From Thermoclostridium stercorarium subsp. stercorarium DSM 8532 (GTDB lineage Bacteria > Bacillota > Clostridia > DSM-8532), in the NCBI RefSeq assembly GCF_000331995.1, contig NC_020134.1, positions 2,888,627 to 2,952,626 on the forward strand: DNA of 64,000 nt, read 5' to 3'. A program made the translations under genes and the position numbers. The notes beneath the pieces are model-generated. The model worked only from the letters and a program-made list of their open reading frames with translations, searched no databases and had not been told where the DNA came from. Shown here piece by piece: positions 16,753 to 24,502 of this stretch (the first letter of the stretch is position 1; each line of letters starts with the position of its first letter).

Positions 16753-17791
16753 AGGATTGGGTATTGATTACGTCATACCCCCGCTTAACAATAAAGAAGC
16801 CCTTTCCATCGGTTCAAAATACTCTCCCGATGAAATATGCCTTCCTTTCAAGCTAATGATAGGCAACTATATGGCAGGCATAAAAAAAGGCGCAGACACC
16901 ATATTGCTTGTCGGAAGCTGCGGCCCGTGCCGGTTCGGCGAATATCCCGAACTGCAGCTTAAAATTCTTGAACATTTAAAGCATAACGCGGATTTCATTG
17001 TCCTTGACGCCGTTAAAAGCATCGGACTTGCTGAACTTTTCAGCAGGATTAAAACAATCGGGCGCGAAAGCGACAAAAGGCTTTCGGAAAAAATTAGCGC
17101 AGTTATCAGGGCCTATAACGCAATGTGTATCATCGACGATATTGAAAGCCAGGCTCATTTCAAGGCGGGTTACGAGAAAAACAGGGGCGAATGCAAAAGA
17201 CTTCTCAATTCATGCAAGGAGGAAGTTTTTTCGTGCAATGATCCGGATAAGGCATTGAGTTTATTAAAAAGCTATCAGAAAAAAATGAGCAATATCCCTG
17301 CCGATTACTCGAAAAACCCCATAAAGGTGGCAATCATCGGTGAAATCTATACAGTCATAGAACCCTTTACAAATCTTTTTATCGAGGATCTTTTAATGGA
17401 CATGGGAGTATCAACGAAAAGAAATTTAACTCCGTCCTGGTGGGTAAAAGACATGCTGCTGAAAATTATAAAGCTTAATTCCCGTGAAATCATTAAAGCT
17501 TCGAACGAATACCTTCCGCTCTACATAGGCGGACACGCACGGGAATGCGTGGGTGAAGCGGTGCTTGCTTCAAAAGAGCGCTTTGACGGCGCGATTCAGA
17601 TTTTCCCAATGGGCTGCATGCCTGAAATAGTCTCAAAGGCAATACTGCCCGCAATATCCCGGGACAAAGGAATACCAGTTCTGTCACTGATAGTGGATGA
17701 AATGACCGGAGAGGCAGGTTATATGACCCGCATCGAAGCATTTATTGATTTGCTTGAAAGGAGGCGGGAGCATGTACTCACTGGGAATTGA
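16694..17791 (+). CDS. DUF2229-type acyl-CoA dehydratase activase-related protein, second copy
   Basis: A 365-residue relative of the preceding gene, starting MKITFPHMGNVYIAVKI. It has the same arrangement of a Cys site in SPDEICLPFKLMIGNY and GSCGPCRFGEYPELQ, and ends MTGEAGYMTRIEAFIDLLER. AAGGAG lies before ATG at 16694, inside the end of the upstream gene. It overlaps the following ATPase gene by 20 bp, so the three are translationally coupled. In some organisms the homologous parts form a single very large protein with the ATPase domain. Confidence 0.82.
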   Translation: MKITFPHMGNVYIAVKILFEGLGIDYVIPPLNNKEALSIGSKYSPDEICLPFKLMIGNYMAGIKKGADTILLVGSCGPCRFGEYPELQLKILEHLKHNADFIVLDAVKSIGLAELFSRIKTIGRESDKRLSEKISAVIRAYNAMCIIDDIESQAHFKAGYEKNRGECKRLLNSCKEEVFSCNDPDKALSLLKSYQKKMSNIPADYSKNPIKVAIIGEIYTVIEPFTNLFIEDLLMDMGVSTKRNLTPSWWVKDMLLKIIKLNSREIIKASNEYLPLYIGGHARECVGEAVLASKERFDGAIQIFPMGCMPEIVSKAILPAISRDKGIPVLSLIVDEMTGEAGYMTRIEAFIDLLERRREHVLTGN

Positions 17792-18752
17792 CGTGGGTTC
17801 GGTCAGCACCAATCTGGTATTGCTGGATAACAACAATAATGTAGTTGAGAAATTGTATATAAGAACGAAAGGAAGACCGATGGAGGCGGTTCAGACAGCC
17901 CTTTCGGAAATCAGCAGGAAATATGATGACAGGCAGATATACGCCGTCGGAACAACGGGAAGCGGCAGGCACATAGCCTCAATACAGGTGGGCGCTGACA
18001 TAATTAAAAATGAAATAACCGCCCATGCGGTGGCGGCAATCCATACCGAAAAAGACGTAAAAACAGTTATTGAAATAGGAGGGCAGGATTCAAAAATTAT
18101 AATCATCAGGGACGGAGTGGTAACCGATTTTGCAATGAACACCGTCTGCGCTGCAGGGACAGGGTCTTTTCTCGACCGTCAGGCAGAACGCCTGGGAATT
18201 CCGATAGAGGAATTCGGAGACCATGCCTTAAGGGCGGCCGTTCCGGTAAGAATTGCAGGCCGCTGCGCCGTTTTCGCCGAATCCGACATGATCCATAAAC
18301 AACAGCTGGGATATAACACCTGTGACATTATTGCGGGGCTTTGCGATGCGTTGGTGAGAAATTATCTCAGTAACGTCGCAAAAGGAAAGGAAATCCTGCC
18401 CAAAGTCATTTTTCAGGGAGGTGTGGCGGCTAACAAGGGTATTCATCGCGCTTTTGAAAGCGCCCTGAATATGCAGGTAATCGTTCCTGAACATTATGAC
18501 GTTATGGGCGCCCTTGGCGCCGCAATCCTGGCCAGGGAAAAAGTCGGCAGGGAAAAATCCAGAACAAAATTCAAAGGTTTCTCGGTTTCAGTCTCGGACT
18601 TTAAATCCGAAAGTTTCGTGTGCAGCGGCTGTTCAAACCAGTGCGAAGTTGTTTCTGTCCTTGAGAACCATAACCCCATCGGATATTTCGGCGACAGATG
18701 CGGTAAATACAACAGGTCCACCGCTTCTGCCGCCGGAATAATGGCCAGGTAA
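17772..18752 (+). CDS. 2-hydroxyacyl-CoA dehydratase activator-type ATPase (BadF/BadG/BcrA/BcrD family)
   Basis: A 326-residue ASKHA-fold ATPase. MYSLGIDVGSVSTNLVLLD is the phosphate-1 motif, VIEIGGQDSKIIII the phosphate-2 region. The two cysteines that bridge one [4Fe-4S] cluster in the HgdC dimer are present in VCAAGTGSFLDRQ and GRCAVFAESDM. A C-terminal tail adds CSGCSNQCEV and DRCGKYN, extra cysteines absent from minimal HgdC. GGAGG precedes ATG at 17772. Family role: ATP-driven one-electron reduction of a dehydratase. No dehydratase subunits are encoded nearby, so the partner is unknown. Confidence 0.87.
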   Translation: MYSLGIDVGSVSTNLVLLDNNNNVVEKLYIRTKGRPMEAVQTALSEISRKYDDRQIYAVGTTGSGRHIASIQVGADIIKNEITAHAVAAIHTEKDVKTVIEIGGQDSKIIIIRDGVVTDFAMNTVCAAGTGSFLDRQAERLGIPIEEFGDHALRAAVPVRIAGRCAVFAESDMIHKQQLGYNTCDIIAGLCDALVRNYLSNVAKGKEILPKVIFQGGVAANKGIHRAFESALNMQVIVPEHYDVMGALGAAILAREKVGREKSRTKFKGFSVSVSDFKSESFVCSGCSNQCEVVSVLENHNPIGYFGDRCGKYNRSTASAAGIMAR

Positions 18753-18762
18753 CCGAAGAGAC

Positions 18763-20256
18763 TTAATTTTCAGCCCATCCGCGCGAGCGTTCAACGGCTT
18801 TTTTCCAGCCCGCATAAAGTTTTTTGCTCCGCTCCTCATCCATTTGCGGCTCAAAAACGCGATCCACCGCCCATATTTTCGATATTTCCTCAAGGCCGGA
18901 CCACATACCGGTCTTAAGGCCTGCCATAAACGCCGCACCAAGGGCGGTGGTTTCCACCACTTTTGGCCTCACCACATTAGTGCGCAGAATATCGGCCTGG
19001 AACTGCATCATAATATCACTTACGCTTGCCCCGCCGTCCACCTTGAGCAGACTCAAACCACTGTCTGAATCCTCTTTCATGCATTCAACCAGATCCTTCA
19101 CCTGGTACGCTATTGCCTCAAGGGTGGCCCTGGCGATGTGTTCGCGGGTTACGCCGCCTGTAAGGCCGAATATGGCTCCCCTTGCGTACATGTCCCAGTA
19201 CGGTGTACCGAGACCTGTAAAAGCGGGAACGAAGTAAACACCTTTTGTGTCTTCCACCTCTTCGGCAAGCTCGTCACACTGCCTTGACGTGCTTATTATT
19301 TTAAGACCGTCCCTAAGCCACTGGATGGCGGAACCCGCTATGAACACACTGCCCTCCAGTGCATAGTCAACCCTGTCATCAATCCCCCACGCAATTGTGG
19401 TTAATAATCTGTTCTTTGAAAAAACAGCCCTGTTTCCTGTATTGACCAGAAGGAAACACCCGGTACCGTATGTATTCTTTGCCATACCGGGCTCAAAACA
19501 TGTCTGTCCGAAAAGGGATGCCTGCTGATCACCCAATACCGCCGCAACCGGGATTTCTTTTCCAAGAATTTTTTTATCAATATAACCGAACAGTGAGGCT
19601 GACGGCCTGACTTCGGGAAGAATTGACACCGGAATGTTGAGAATTTTTAGGATTTCTTCGTCCCATTTAAGACTCAGAATATTGAAAAGCATTGTTCTCG
19701 AGGCGTTTGAATAGTCTGTCGCATGAACCCTTTTCCCCGTTAAATTCCAGACAAGCCATGTGTCTATCGTTCCGGCGTAAACATTTCCTTTTTCGGCTTC
19801 CTTTCTTATATCGGGAAAATTGTCAAAAATCCATTTTAGCTTTGTGCCTGAAAAATATGCATCTATTATCAGGCCGGTTTTTTTATGTACTTCATCCTCC
19901 AAACCGTCTTTTATCAGCTTGTCGCATATCCCCGCCGATCTTCTGCACTGCCAGACTATCGCATTATGCACCGGCTTTCCTGTGTTTTTATCCCACAGTA
20001 CAACGGTTTCACGCTGGTTTGTAATTCCCACGGCCAAAATATCATTTACCGATATGTTGCATTTTTCAACAACACTGCGTAAAACTTCAATCTGGTTTTC
20101 CAGTATTTCCTCCGGATCATGCTCCACCCACCCGGGTTTCGGGTAAATCTGCCTGTGCTCCTTCTTCACCATACCTGTTATGCTGCCTGAGCCGTCGAAT
20201 ACTATCGCCCTCGAACTGGTTGTACCCTGATCCAGCGTAATAACATATTTACCCAC
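18763..20256 (-). CDS. glpK: Glycerol kinase
   Basis: A 497-residue FGGY kinase that phosphorylates glycerol to glycerol-3-phosphate. The N-terminal YVITLDQGTTSSRAIVFD, substrate residues in VGITNQRETVVLWDKNTGKP, NAIVWQCRR, ALEGSVFIAGSAIQWLRDGL and FVPAFTGLGTPYWDMYARGA are hallmark motifs. It starts at GTG 20256 with GAGGT upstream. No glpF or glpD is adjacent. It ends 10 bp from the convergent activase gene, with no clear terminator between. It lies downstream of a malic enzyme gene. Confidence 0.97.
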   Translation of the reverse strand: MGKYVITLDQGTTSSRAIVFDGSGSITGMVKKEHRQIYPKPGWVEHDPEEILENQIEVLRSVVEKCNISVNDILAVGITNQRETVVLWDKNTGKPVHNAIVWQCRRSAGICDKLIKDGLEDEVHKKTGLIIDAYFSGTKLKWIFDNFPDIRKEAEKGNVYAGTIDTWLVWNLTGKRVHATDYSNASRTMLFNILSLKWDEEILKILNIPVSILPEVRPSASLFGYIDKKILGKEIPVAAVLGDQQASLFGQTCFEPGMAKNTYGTGCFLLVNTGNRAVFSKNRLLTTIAWGIDDRVDYALEGSVFIAGSAIQWLRDGLKIISTSRQCDELAEEVEDTKGVYFVPAFTGLGTPYWDMYARGAIFGLTGGVTREHIARATLEAIAYQVKDLVECMKEDSDSGLSLLKVDGGASVSDIMMQFQADILRTNVVRPKVVETTALGAAFMAGLKTGMWSGLEEISKIWAVDRVFEPQMDEERSKKLYAGWKKAVERSRGWAEN

Positions 20257-20294
20257 ACTATTACCTCACTTTCTTTTATTTTCCCCATATACAT

Positions 20295-20350
20295 ATTATG
20301 GCAGTAAAAGGGTCGCACGGGCAATCCCTTTCTACTGCCATAATCTTTTT
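20295..20350. repeat. Long inverted repeat between malic enzyme and glpK genes
   Basis: A 12-bp perfect stem (20295-20306 with 20333-20344) is extended inward by AAAGGG/CCCTTT pairing. The T5 tract (20346-20350) is on the plus-strand side, opposite to the flanking minus-strand genes, so on the minus strand it works as a hairpin without a U-tail. Confidence 0.6.
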
Positions 20351-20367
20351 AAGCCAAAACCACCCGG

Positions 20368-21540
20368 CTATATCCTCGCCACACCTGATTTTCTGGCTGC
20401 CTCCGCAACGGCTTTTGCTACCGCTTCACCAACTCTCGGATCAAAAGCGGCGGGAATGATATAATCGGGAGACAATTCCTCATCCGACACCAGCGAGGCA
20501 ATTGCCTCCGACGCGGCAATCTTCATTTCATCGTTTATATCCCTTGCCCTTACATCCAGCGCGCCTCTGAATATTCCCGGGAAAGCCAGCACATTGTTAA
20601 TCTGGTTTGCAAAATCAGAACGCCCCGTGCCTACGACCCTTGCCCCGGCTGCTTTCGCCTCATCAGGCATTATTTCAGGAACGGGGTTGGCCATTGCGAA
20701 CACTATCGGATCCTTGGCCATCGACCTTACCATTTCACCGGTAAGCACATTGGGCCCTGAAACACCTATAAATACATCGGCGCCGACAAGCACGTCCGCA
20801 AGAGTTCCCTTTTTCTTTTCCCTGTTGGTCACCTTTGCCATTAAAGCCTGTTCTGAATTCAGGAATTCACAACCCTCGTAAATTGCACCATGGCGATCGC
20901 ATAAAATTACATTCTTAAGCCCTGCACTCATCAGCAGGCGGGTTATCGCAATACCTGCAGCCCCTGCACCGTTTACAACCACAGATATATTCCTGATGTC
21001 CTTTTTAACTATTTTCAGGGCATTAATTAGTGCAGCCAGAACAACCACTGCCGTGCCGTGCTGATCGTCATGGAAAATGGGAATATCACATCCTTTTTTC
21101 AGCCTTCTTTCAATTTCAAAGCACCGTGGCGAGGAAATATCCTCAAGGTTAATGCCTCCGAAACTGCCGGCAATCAGTTTTATCGTGTTGACTATTTCGT
21201 CCACGTCCTTTGAACGGATGCAAAGCGGGAAAGCGTCAACACCCCCGAATAATTTAAACAAAACGCATTTCCCTTCCATAACCGGCATCCCCGCCTCAGG
21301 GCCGATATCCCCGAGGCCCAGGACGGCAGTACCGTCGGTAATAACAGCAACCGTATTCCATCTTCTTGTAAGCTCGTAAGAAAGGTTAATGTCTTTCTGT
21401 ATCTCAATACAGGGCTGAGCTACGCCCGGTGTATAGGCAAGGGAAAGATCCTTCCGATCCTTCACTTCAACCCTGCTTACAATTTCTATTTTTCCCCTGA
21501 GCCTTCTGTGAAGCTCCAGCGCTTCTTCCTGTATAGACAT
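20368..21540 (-). CDS. Malic enzyme, NAD(P)-dependent
   Basis: A 390-residue enzyme that converts malate to pyruvate and CO2. It has the short prokaryotic malic enzyme form: LSLAYTPGVAQPCIEI near residue 32, NTVAVITDGTAVLGLGDIGP, EAGMPVMEGK, the catalytic and metal site IFHDDQHGTAVVVLAALINA, and the nucleotide fold VVVNGAGAAGIAITRLL. The ATG at 21540 has GGGAGG eight bases upstream and is preferred to one at 21558, which overlaps that site. It follows the Ldh2-type dehydrogenase gene by 39 bp, so both probably act on malate in one operon. Confidence 0.94.
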   Translation of the reverse strand: MSIQEEALELHRRLRGKIEIVSRVEVKDRKDLSLAYTPGVAQPCIEIQKDINLSYELTRRWNTVAVITDGTAVLGLGDIGPEAGMPVMEGKCVLFKLFGGVDAFPLCIRSKDVDEIVNTIKLIAGSFGGINLEDISSPRCFEIERRLKKGCDIPIFHDDQHGTAVVVLAALINALKIVKKDIRNISVVVNGAGAAGIAITRLLMSAGLKNVILCDRHGAIYEGCEFLNSEQALMAKVTNREKKKGTLADVLVGADVFIGVSGPNVLTGEMVRSMAKDPIVFAMANPVPEIMPDEAKAAGARVVGTGRSDFANQINNVLAFPGIFRGALDVRARDINDEMKIAASEAIASLVSDEELSPDYIIPAAFDPRVGEAVAKAVAEAARKSGVARI

Positions 21541-21579
21541 AAATCCATCCTCCCGCAAAACAGTACATGATAAGGTTAA

Positions 21580-22686
21580 TTAAAACGGAAAATCATATCC
21601 TTTCAGATCAAATTCCCGAATCAGCGTTTTTATTTCCTTCTGAAGCTCTTCGTTTATCGGAATTCCCTTTTCCTTTCTTTCAAGCCATGCAAGGTATTCT
21701 TTCTCTCCTGCGGTGTAAATTCTGTCATGTCCCGGGGCTTTTTTGGAATTTCTGAGTTCTCTTAATATATTTCCCGCAGTCTTCTTGAATTCATCCAGTT
21801 CCACAAAGGCCGAAACATTTATTGCAATGAAGAAATGTCCGAGGCGGTACGGCACCTTCTTTCCGTTTTCAATTCCCGTCAGCATCTTCAGGTAGCTTCC
21901 GCTCTGAAGGGCCGCAGACAGGATTTCCACAACGGTGGCATAGCCATAGCCCTTGTATCCCGCCGTTTCCTCCCCGATACCACCCAGCGGCGTCAAAGCG
22001 GCCTTGCCTTTAGTAAGCGCCTCAAGGGTTTCATCCGGATCGGTCATCGTATTTCCGTTTTCATCGATCACCCATCCGGGCGGGAGCGGTTTTCCAAGCT
22101 TTGCATACACCTCTATTTTCCCACGCTGCGTGATTGACGTTGCACAGTCAAGAACAAACGGGAATTCTTCATCGGTCGGTATTCCGAAGGTAAGGGGGTT
22201 TGTTCCGAGCATATTTTCCACACCGAAGGTGGGAGCAATGGACGGTCTTGCATTTGTTCCCGTAATTCCAATCATGCCTTCCTTTGTGGCCATTGTAGCA
22301 TAATAACCGGCAATACCATAATGTGTGGAATTTCTTACGGCAACCATCCCCATGCCGTATTTTCTGGCTTTTTCAATCGCCATTTCCATGGATTTTTTCG
22401 CAACAACCATCCCCATGCCGTTATGGCCGTCAACCACAGCAGTTGTGGGGCCCTCCCTTACAATTTCAATATTTGTAACGGGATTCAGAATACCGTCTTT
22501 AATTCTGTCGATGTAAATGGTTTTCAGGCGGTTAATTCCATGAGAATCAATCCCTCTCTTATCGGACTCAATCAATACCTCTGCGCATACTTTGGCATCC
22601 TCTTCAGGAACACCCGCAGCCTTAAACACATCCACCATAAACCTTTCAAGGGTTTCCACGTCAATCCATACTGTTTTGTCTGACAT
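21580..22686 (-). CDS. Ldh2-family malate/L-lactate dehydrogenase (YlbC-type)
   Basis: A 368-residue NAD(P)-dependent oxidoreductase of the Ldh family 2 fold, unrelated to classical LDH/MDH. Motifs include ESDKRGIDSHGINRL near residue 45, VDGHNGMGMVVAKKSM, NSTHYGIAGYYATMA, GITGTNARPSIAPTFGVENM and ALTPLGGIGEETAGYKGYGY. The start at 22686 follows GAGGTGGTG. A promoter and a terminator-shaped leader hairpin precede it. The neighbouring malic enzyme favours malate as substrate, but lactate, sulfolactate or ureidoglycolate-type substrates occur in this family. Confidence 0.9.
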   Translation of the reverse strand: MSDKTVWIDVETLERFMVDVFKAAGVPEEDAKVCAEVLIESDKRGIDSHGINRLKTIYIDRIKDGILNPVTNIEIVREGPTTAVVDGHNGMGMVVAKKSMEMAIEKARKYGMGMVAVRNSTHYGIAGYYATMATKEGMIGITGTNARPSIAPTFGVENMLGTNPLTFGIPTDEEFPFVLDCATSITQRGKIEVYAKLGKPLPPGWVIDENGNTMTDPDETLEALTKGKAALTPLGGIGEETAGYKGYGYATVVEILSAALQSGSYLKMLTGIENGKKVPYRLGHFFIAINVSAFVELDEFKKTAGNILRELRNSKKAPGHDRIYTAGEKEYLAWLERKEKGIPINEELQKEIKTLIREFDLKGYDFPF

Positions 22687-22719
22687 TTTAAACACCACCT
22701 CGTTTTTTATTTTGGTATC

Positions 22720-22773
22720 AAAGAAAAAAGAGTCACTTCCACCCGACCGCAATATATCGGATTAAAGTGACTC
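22720..22773 (-). promoter_or_regulatory. Terminator-shaped leader hairpin (possible attenuator) before the Ldh2 gene
   Basis: On the minus strand GAGTCACTT-type arms pair (22730-22738 with 22765-22773), enclose a 26-base loop containing an inner CCGA/TCGG stem, and are followed directly by TTTTTTCTTT (22720-22729). It lies between the promoter and the ribosome binding site, with the hairpin foot about 45 bases before the start. Confidence 0.6.
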
Positions 22774-22811
22774 CTCTTTCTCCACTTTTAATTATTTACT
22801 TTTTCGTTTTT

Positions 22812-22840
22812 ATTATAGCACAAAAAACAATCCGGCACAA
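22812..22840 (-). promoter_or_regulatory. Promoter of the Ldh2-malic enzyme operon
   Basis: TATAAT (22812-22817) with a partial -35 TTGTGC (22835-22840) 17 bp upstream on the minus strand. Confidence 0.45.
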
Positions 22841-22892
22841 TGTTTATTTTTAATAATGATGAAACTTATGAATGCTTAAATTAACGGTTTAT

Positions 22893-22935
22893 TAAAAAAA
22901 GAGTCGTGCAAAAGCTATTTCAGCTCTTGCAACAG
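22893..22935 (-). terminator. Terminator of the RiPP cluster
   Basis: On the minus strand GCAAGAGCT pairs with AGCTTTTGC around GAAAT; ACGACTC and seven Ts follow. It lies about 40 bases after the last precursor gene. Confidence 0.65.
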
Positions 22936-22971
22936 CCCTTACCGGTTCAACACAATATCCAAAACTATGTA

Positions 22972-23115
22972 TTAAGCCGAAGAACCAGTAGACGCAGCCG
23001 TTCCCCCTGAGACAAAGTCAACAATAATTACCGGACCATCGGAAATACACGTAAGACAACCTCCCACGCAAATCAAGACGCAATTAAGAAATCCTTGGGG
23101 TTGCACCTGCTTCAT
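22972..23115 (-). CDS. Sactipeptide-like precursor peptide 1
   Basis: A 47-residue peptide. ATG at 23115 follows GGAGGG with ideal spacing. A short leader MKQVQPQGFLN is followed by CVLICVGGCLTC (Cys 12, 16, 20, 23), then ISDGPVIIVDFVSGG and a tail rich in Thr, Ala, Ser and Gly. The C-x3-C-x3-C pattern is that of thuricin CD peptides, and Cys-x2-DGP followed by a hydrophobic stretch recalls subtilosin A. Such peptides are cross-linked from Cys sulfur to alpha carbons in the second half by radical SAM/SPASM enzymes, two of which lie upstream. The peptide itself was not matched to any database entry. Confidence 0.82.
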   Translation of the reverse strand: MKQVQPQGFLNCVLICVGGCLTCISDGPVIIVDFVSGGTAASTGSSA

Positions 23116-23142
23116 TAATATTCCCTCCTTTCTTTTATTGAC

Positions 23143-23291
23143 TTATGAAGAAGCGCCGGCCCCTGCTCCTGATGCCAGTGATGTTCCAGTAGTTGCAGTA
23201 TCCGCAATAAAAATCGGTCCATCCCAGAGACAGTTAAGGCAACCTGAACCGCACACCGCTGTACATGCTATGACGCATAGATTTTTTTCAA
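23143..23291 (-). pseudogene. Sactipeptide-like precursor peptide 2, frame interrupted
   Basis: The frame ending at TAA 23143-23145 encodes CVIACTAVCGSGCLNC, then LWDGPIFIADTATTG and a Gly/Ala/Ser tail, parallel to precursor 1 with one extra Cys. No ATG, GTG or TTG with a ribosome binding site lies in this frame. A TTG at 23291 begins Met-Lys-Lys in the neighbouring frame and joins the peptide if one A is added to the A7 run at 23282-23288, giving 49 residues (Cys 6, 10, 14, 18, 21). It starts nine bases after the stop of the -1 frame tail of the upstream maturase. Either a decayed copy or a gene read by slippage. Confidence 0.6.
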
Positions 23292-23299
23292 ATATTTTG

Positions 23300-24480
23300 T
23301 TATGTAATACTATTTTTTATAGAACATACTTCTGTTTTCTCATTAAAATCCGTTCTTTGTTTATTTATAATAGCTGGACAAGATACGCAAATTAAATGTA
23401 AACCACAAGAGCTACATGTAGTGTCATCAGGTGCATTCCAAATCTTTTTAAATTTTCTTTAATTGATGTAAAATCCATATTGTTAACGTTACCTAAACCT
23501 TGACTGTATCCATTGCATACCTTAATCTCTCCCGTTACATCAATGTGAATACGACCATAAAAACAACGGTTTTCGATGAAATCTTTACTTAACACAGAAA
23601 TATCAACAGGCTTTACCAGATTTTGTTGTCCTATAATGCTTTCACCTCTATCAGAACGGAATTTTAAAGTGTCATTTCTAAACTCTGTTTTAAGTTCATC
23701 TCCCGGAATGTTTCTATACTGTACTTCCGTACGAATATCGTAATTATGTAAAATTGAAAATACATTAGATAACATACTGCTTTTATAAGTTTCAGATGTC
23801 ACCACAAGCAACAATATTGAATTTGAACTTTTCAACAAAGACAATTGCTCATGGTTAAGATTTAATATGTGAATACCGTTACTAACTATATAAATTCTTG
23901 GAAAACAATTTTTGGATCTGAGTATATCAAGAGCACTTTTAATTAAATCAAAACTTAGTAATGGATCCCCACCTTGGATGTAAAAATTTTGAATGCTGAA
24001 ATTAGTTAAATGTTCCAGGCCTTTTTTCAAAACATTTTCAGATATTTCTCTGCCTTCATTTTTATCTTTGTAACACCCAAGGCATGAAAAACAATATTCA
24101 TCTCCGCAATCGGGACAATTCAGATCACATTTTCTATTTAATTCAATTGATGCGGTTCTAAAATCAATTGCTTTTTGAAGAAAGGCGGAGTTGGAAGCCA
24201 TACGTGCACCAAACGTAAAATTGTCACGATAGGCACTTTTATTATTACTGTAAAATATAACATTAAATTTTTCCAATATTTTTTTAAAGCAAGTCCAACT
24301 CTCTCCATATTCTGACTCTAATAAATCAAGTTCAACACCGTCATTTATTTTCTTGATTATTTGGCAGCGTATACCTGGGTCTACCTGATAAAGTTGTCGT
24401 TTCAGTACATTGGATAAATAGAAATATTCACCTTCATGAACCAGTTTCCATTCATATCCCAGCTTTACATAAATACTCAT
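23300..24480 (-). CDS. Radical SAM/SPASM peptide maturase 2, with -1 frame break near the 3' end
   Basis: The zero frame (24480 to stop at 23392) encodes 362 residues: an N-terminal region of about 90 residues resembling a peptide-recognition winged helix, then the radical SAM site CDLNCPDC (Cys 118, 122, 125) followed at once by CFSCLGC, and YIQGGDPLLSF. It lacks a SPASM end. Shifting -1 at 23446 adds 48 residues to stop at 23300 with CSSC, CVSC and a last Cys at about 356, 359, 365, 368 and 386, the expected SPASM ligands. The shift site is T TTA AAA, correctly phased, followed by AG. Full product would be 393 residues. Start at 24480 has GAAGGG upstream. It probably forms the Cys thioether links in the precursors. 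Confidence 0.8.
23445..23452 (-). other. Phased -1 slippery heptamer in the maturase gene
   Basis: Minus-strand T TTA AAA (23452 to 23446) followed by A-G: zero-frame codons TTA and AAA can both re-pair one base back, and the resulting frame enters the SPASM coding tail. One added A in the A5 run would give the same result. Confidence 0.55.
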
Positions 24481-24502
24481 AATAACCCTTCTTTCCAAAC
24501 AG

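Noticed and set aside
22720-22840. T-box or known riboswitch before the dehydrogenase operon
   Set aside because: The leader is under 100 bases and lacks T-box or other recognisable conserved elements.
23138-23395. 85-codon plus-strand open frame over the RiPP precursors
   Set aside because: Antisense to precursor 2 and the maturase tail; its Pro/Ala-rich start is the complement of the Gly/Ala-rich peptide tail.
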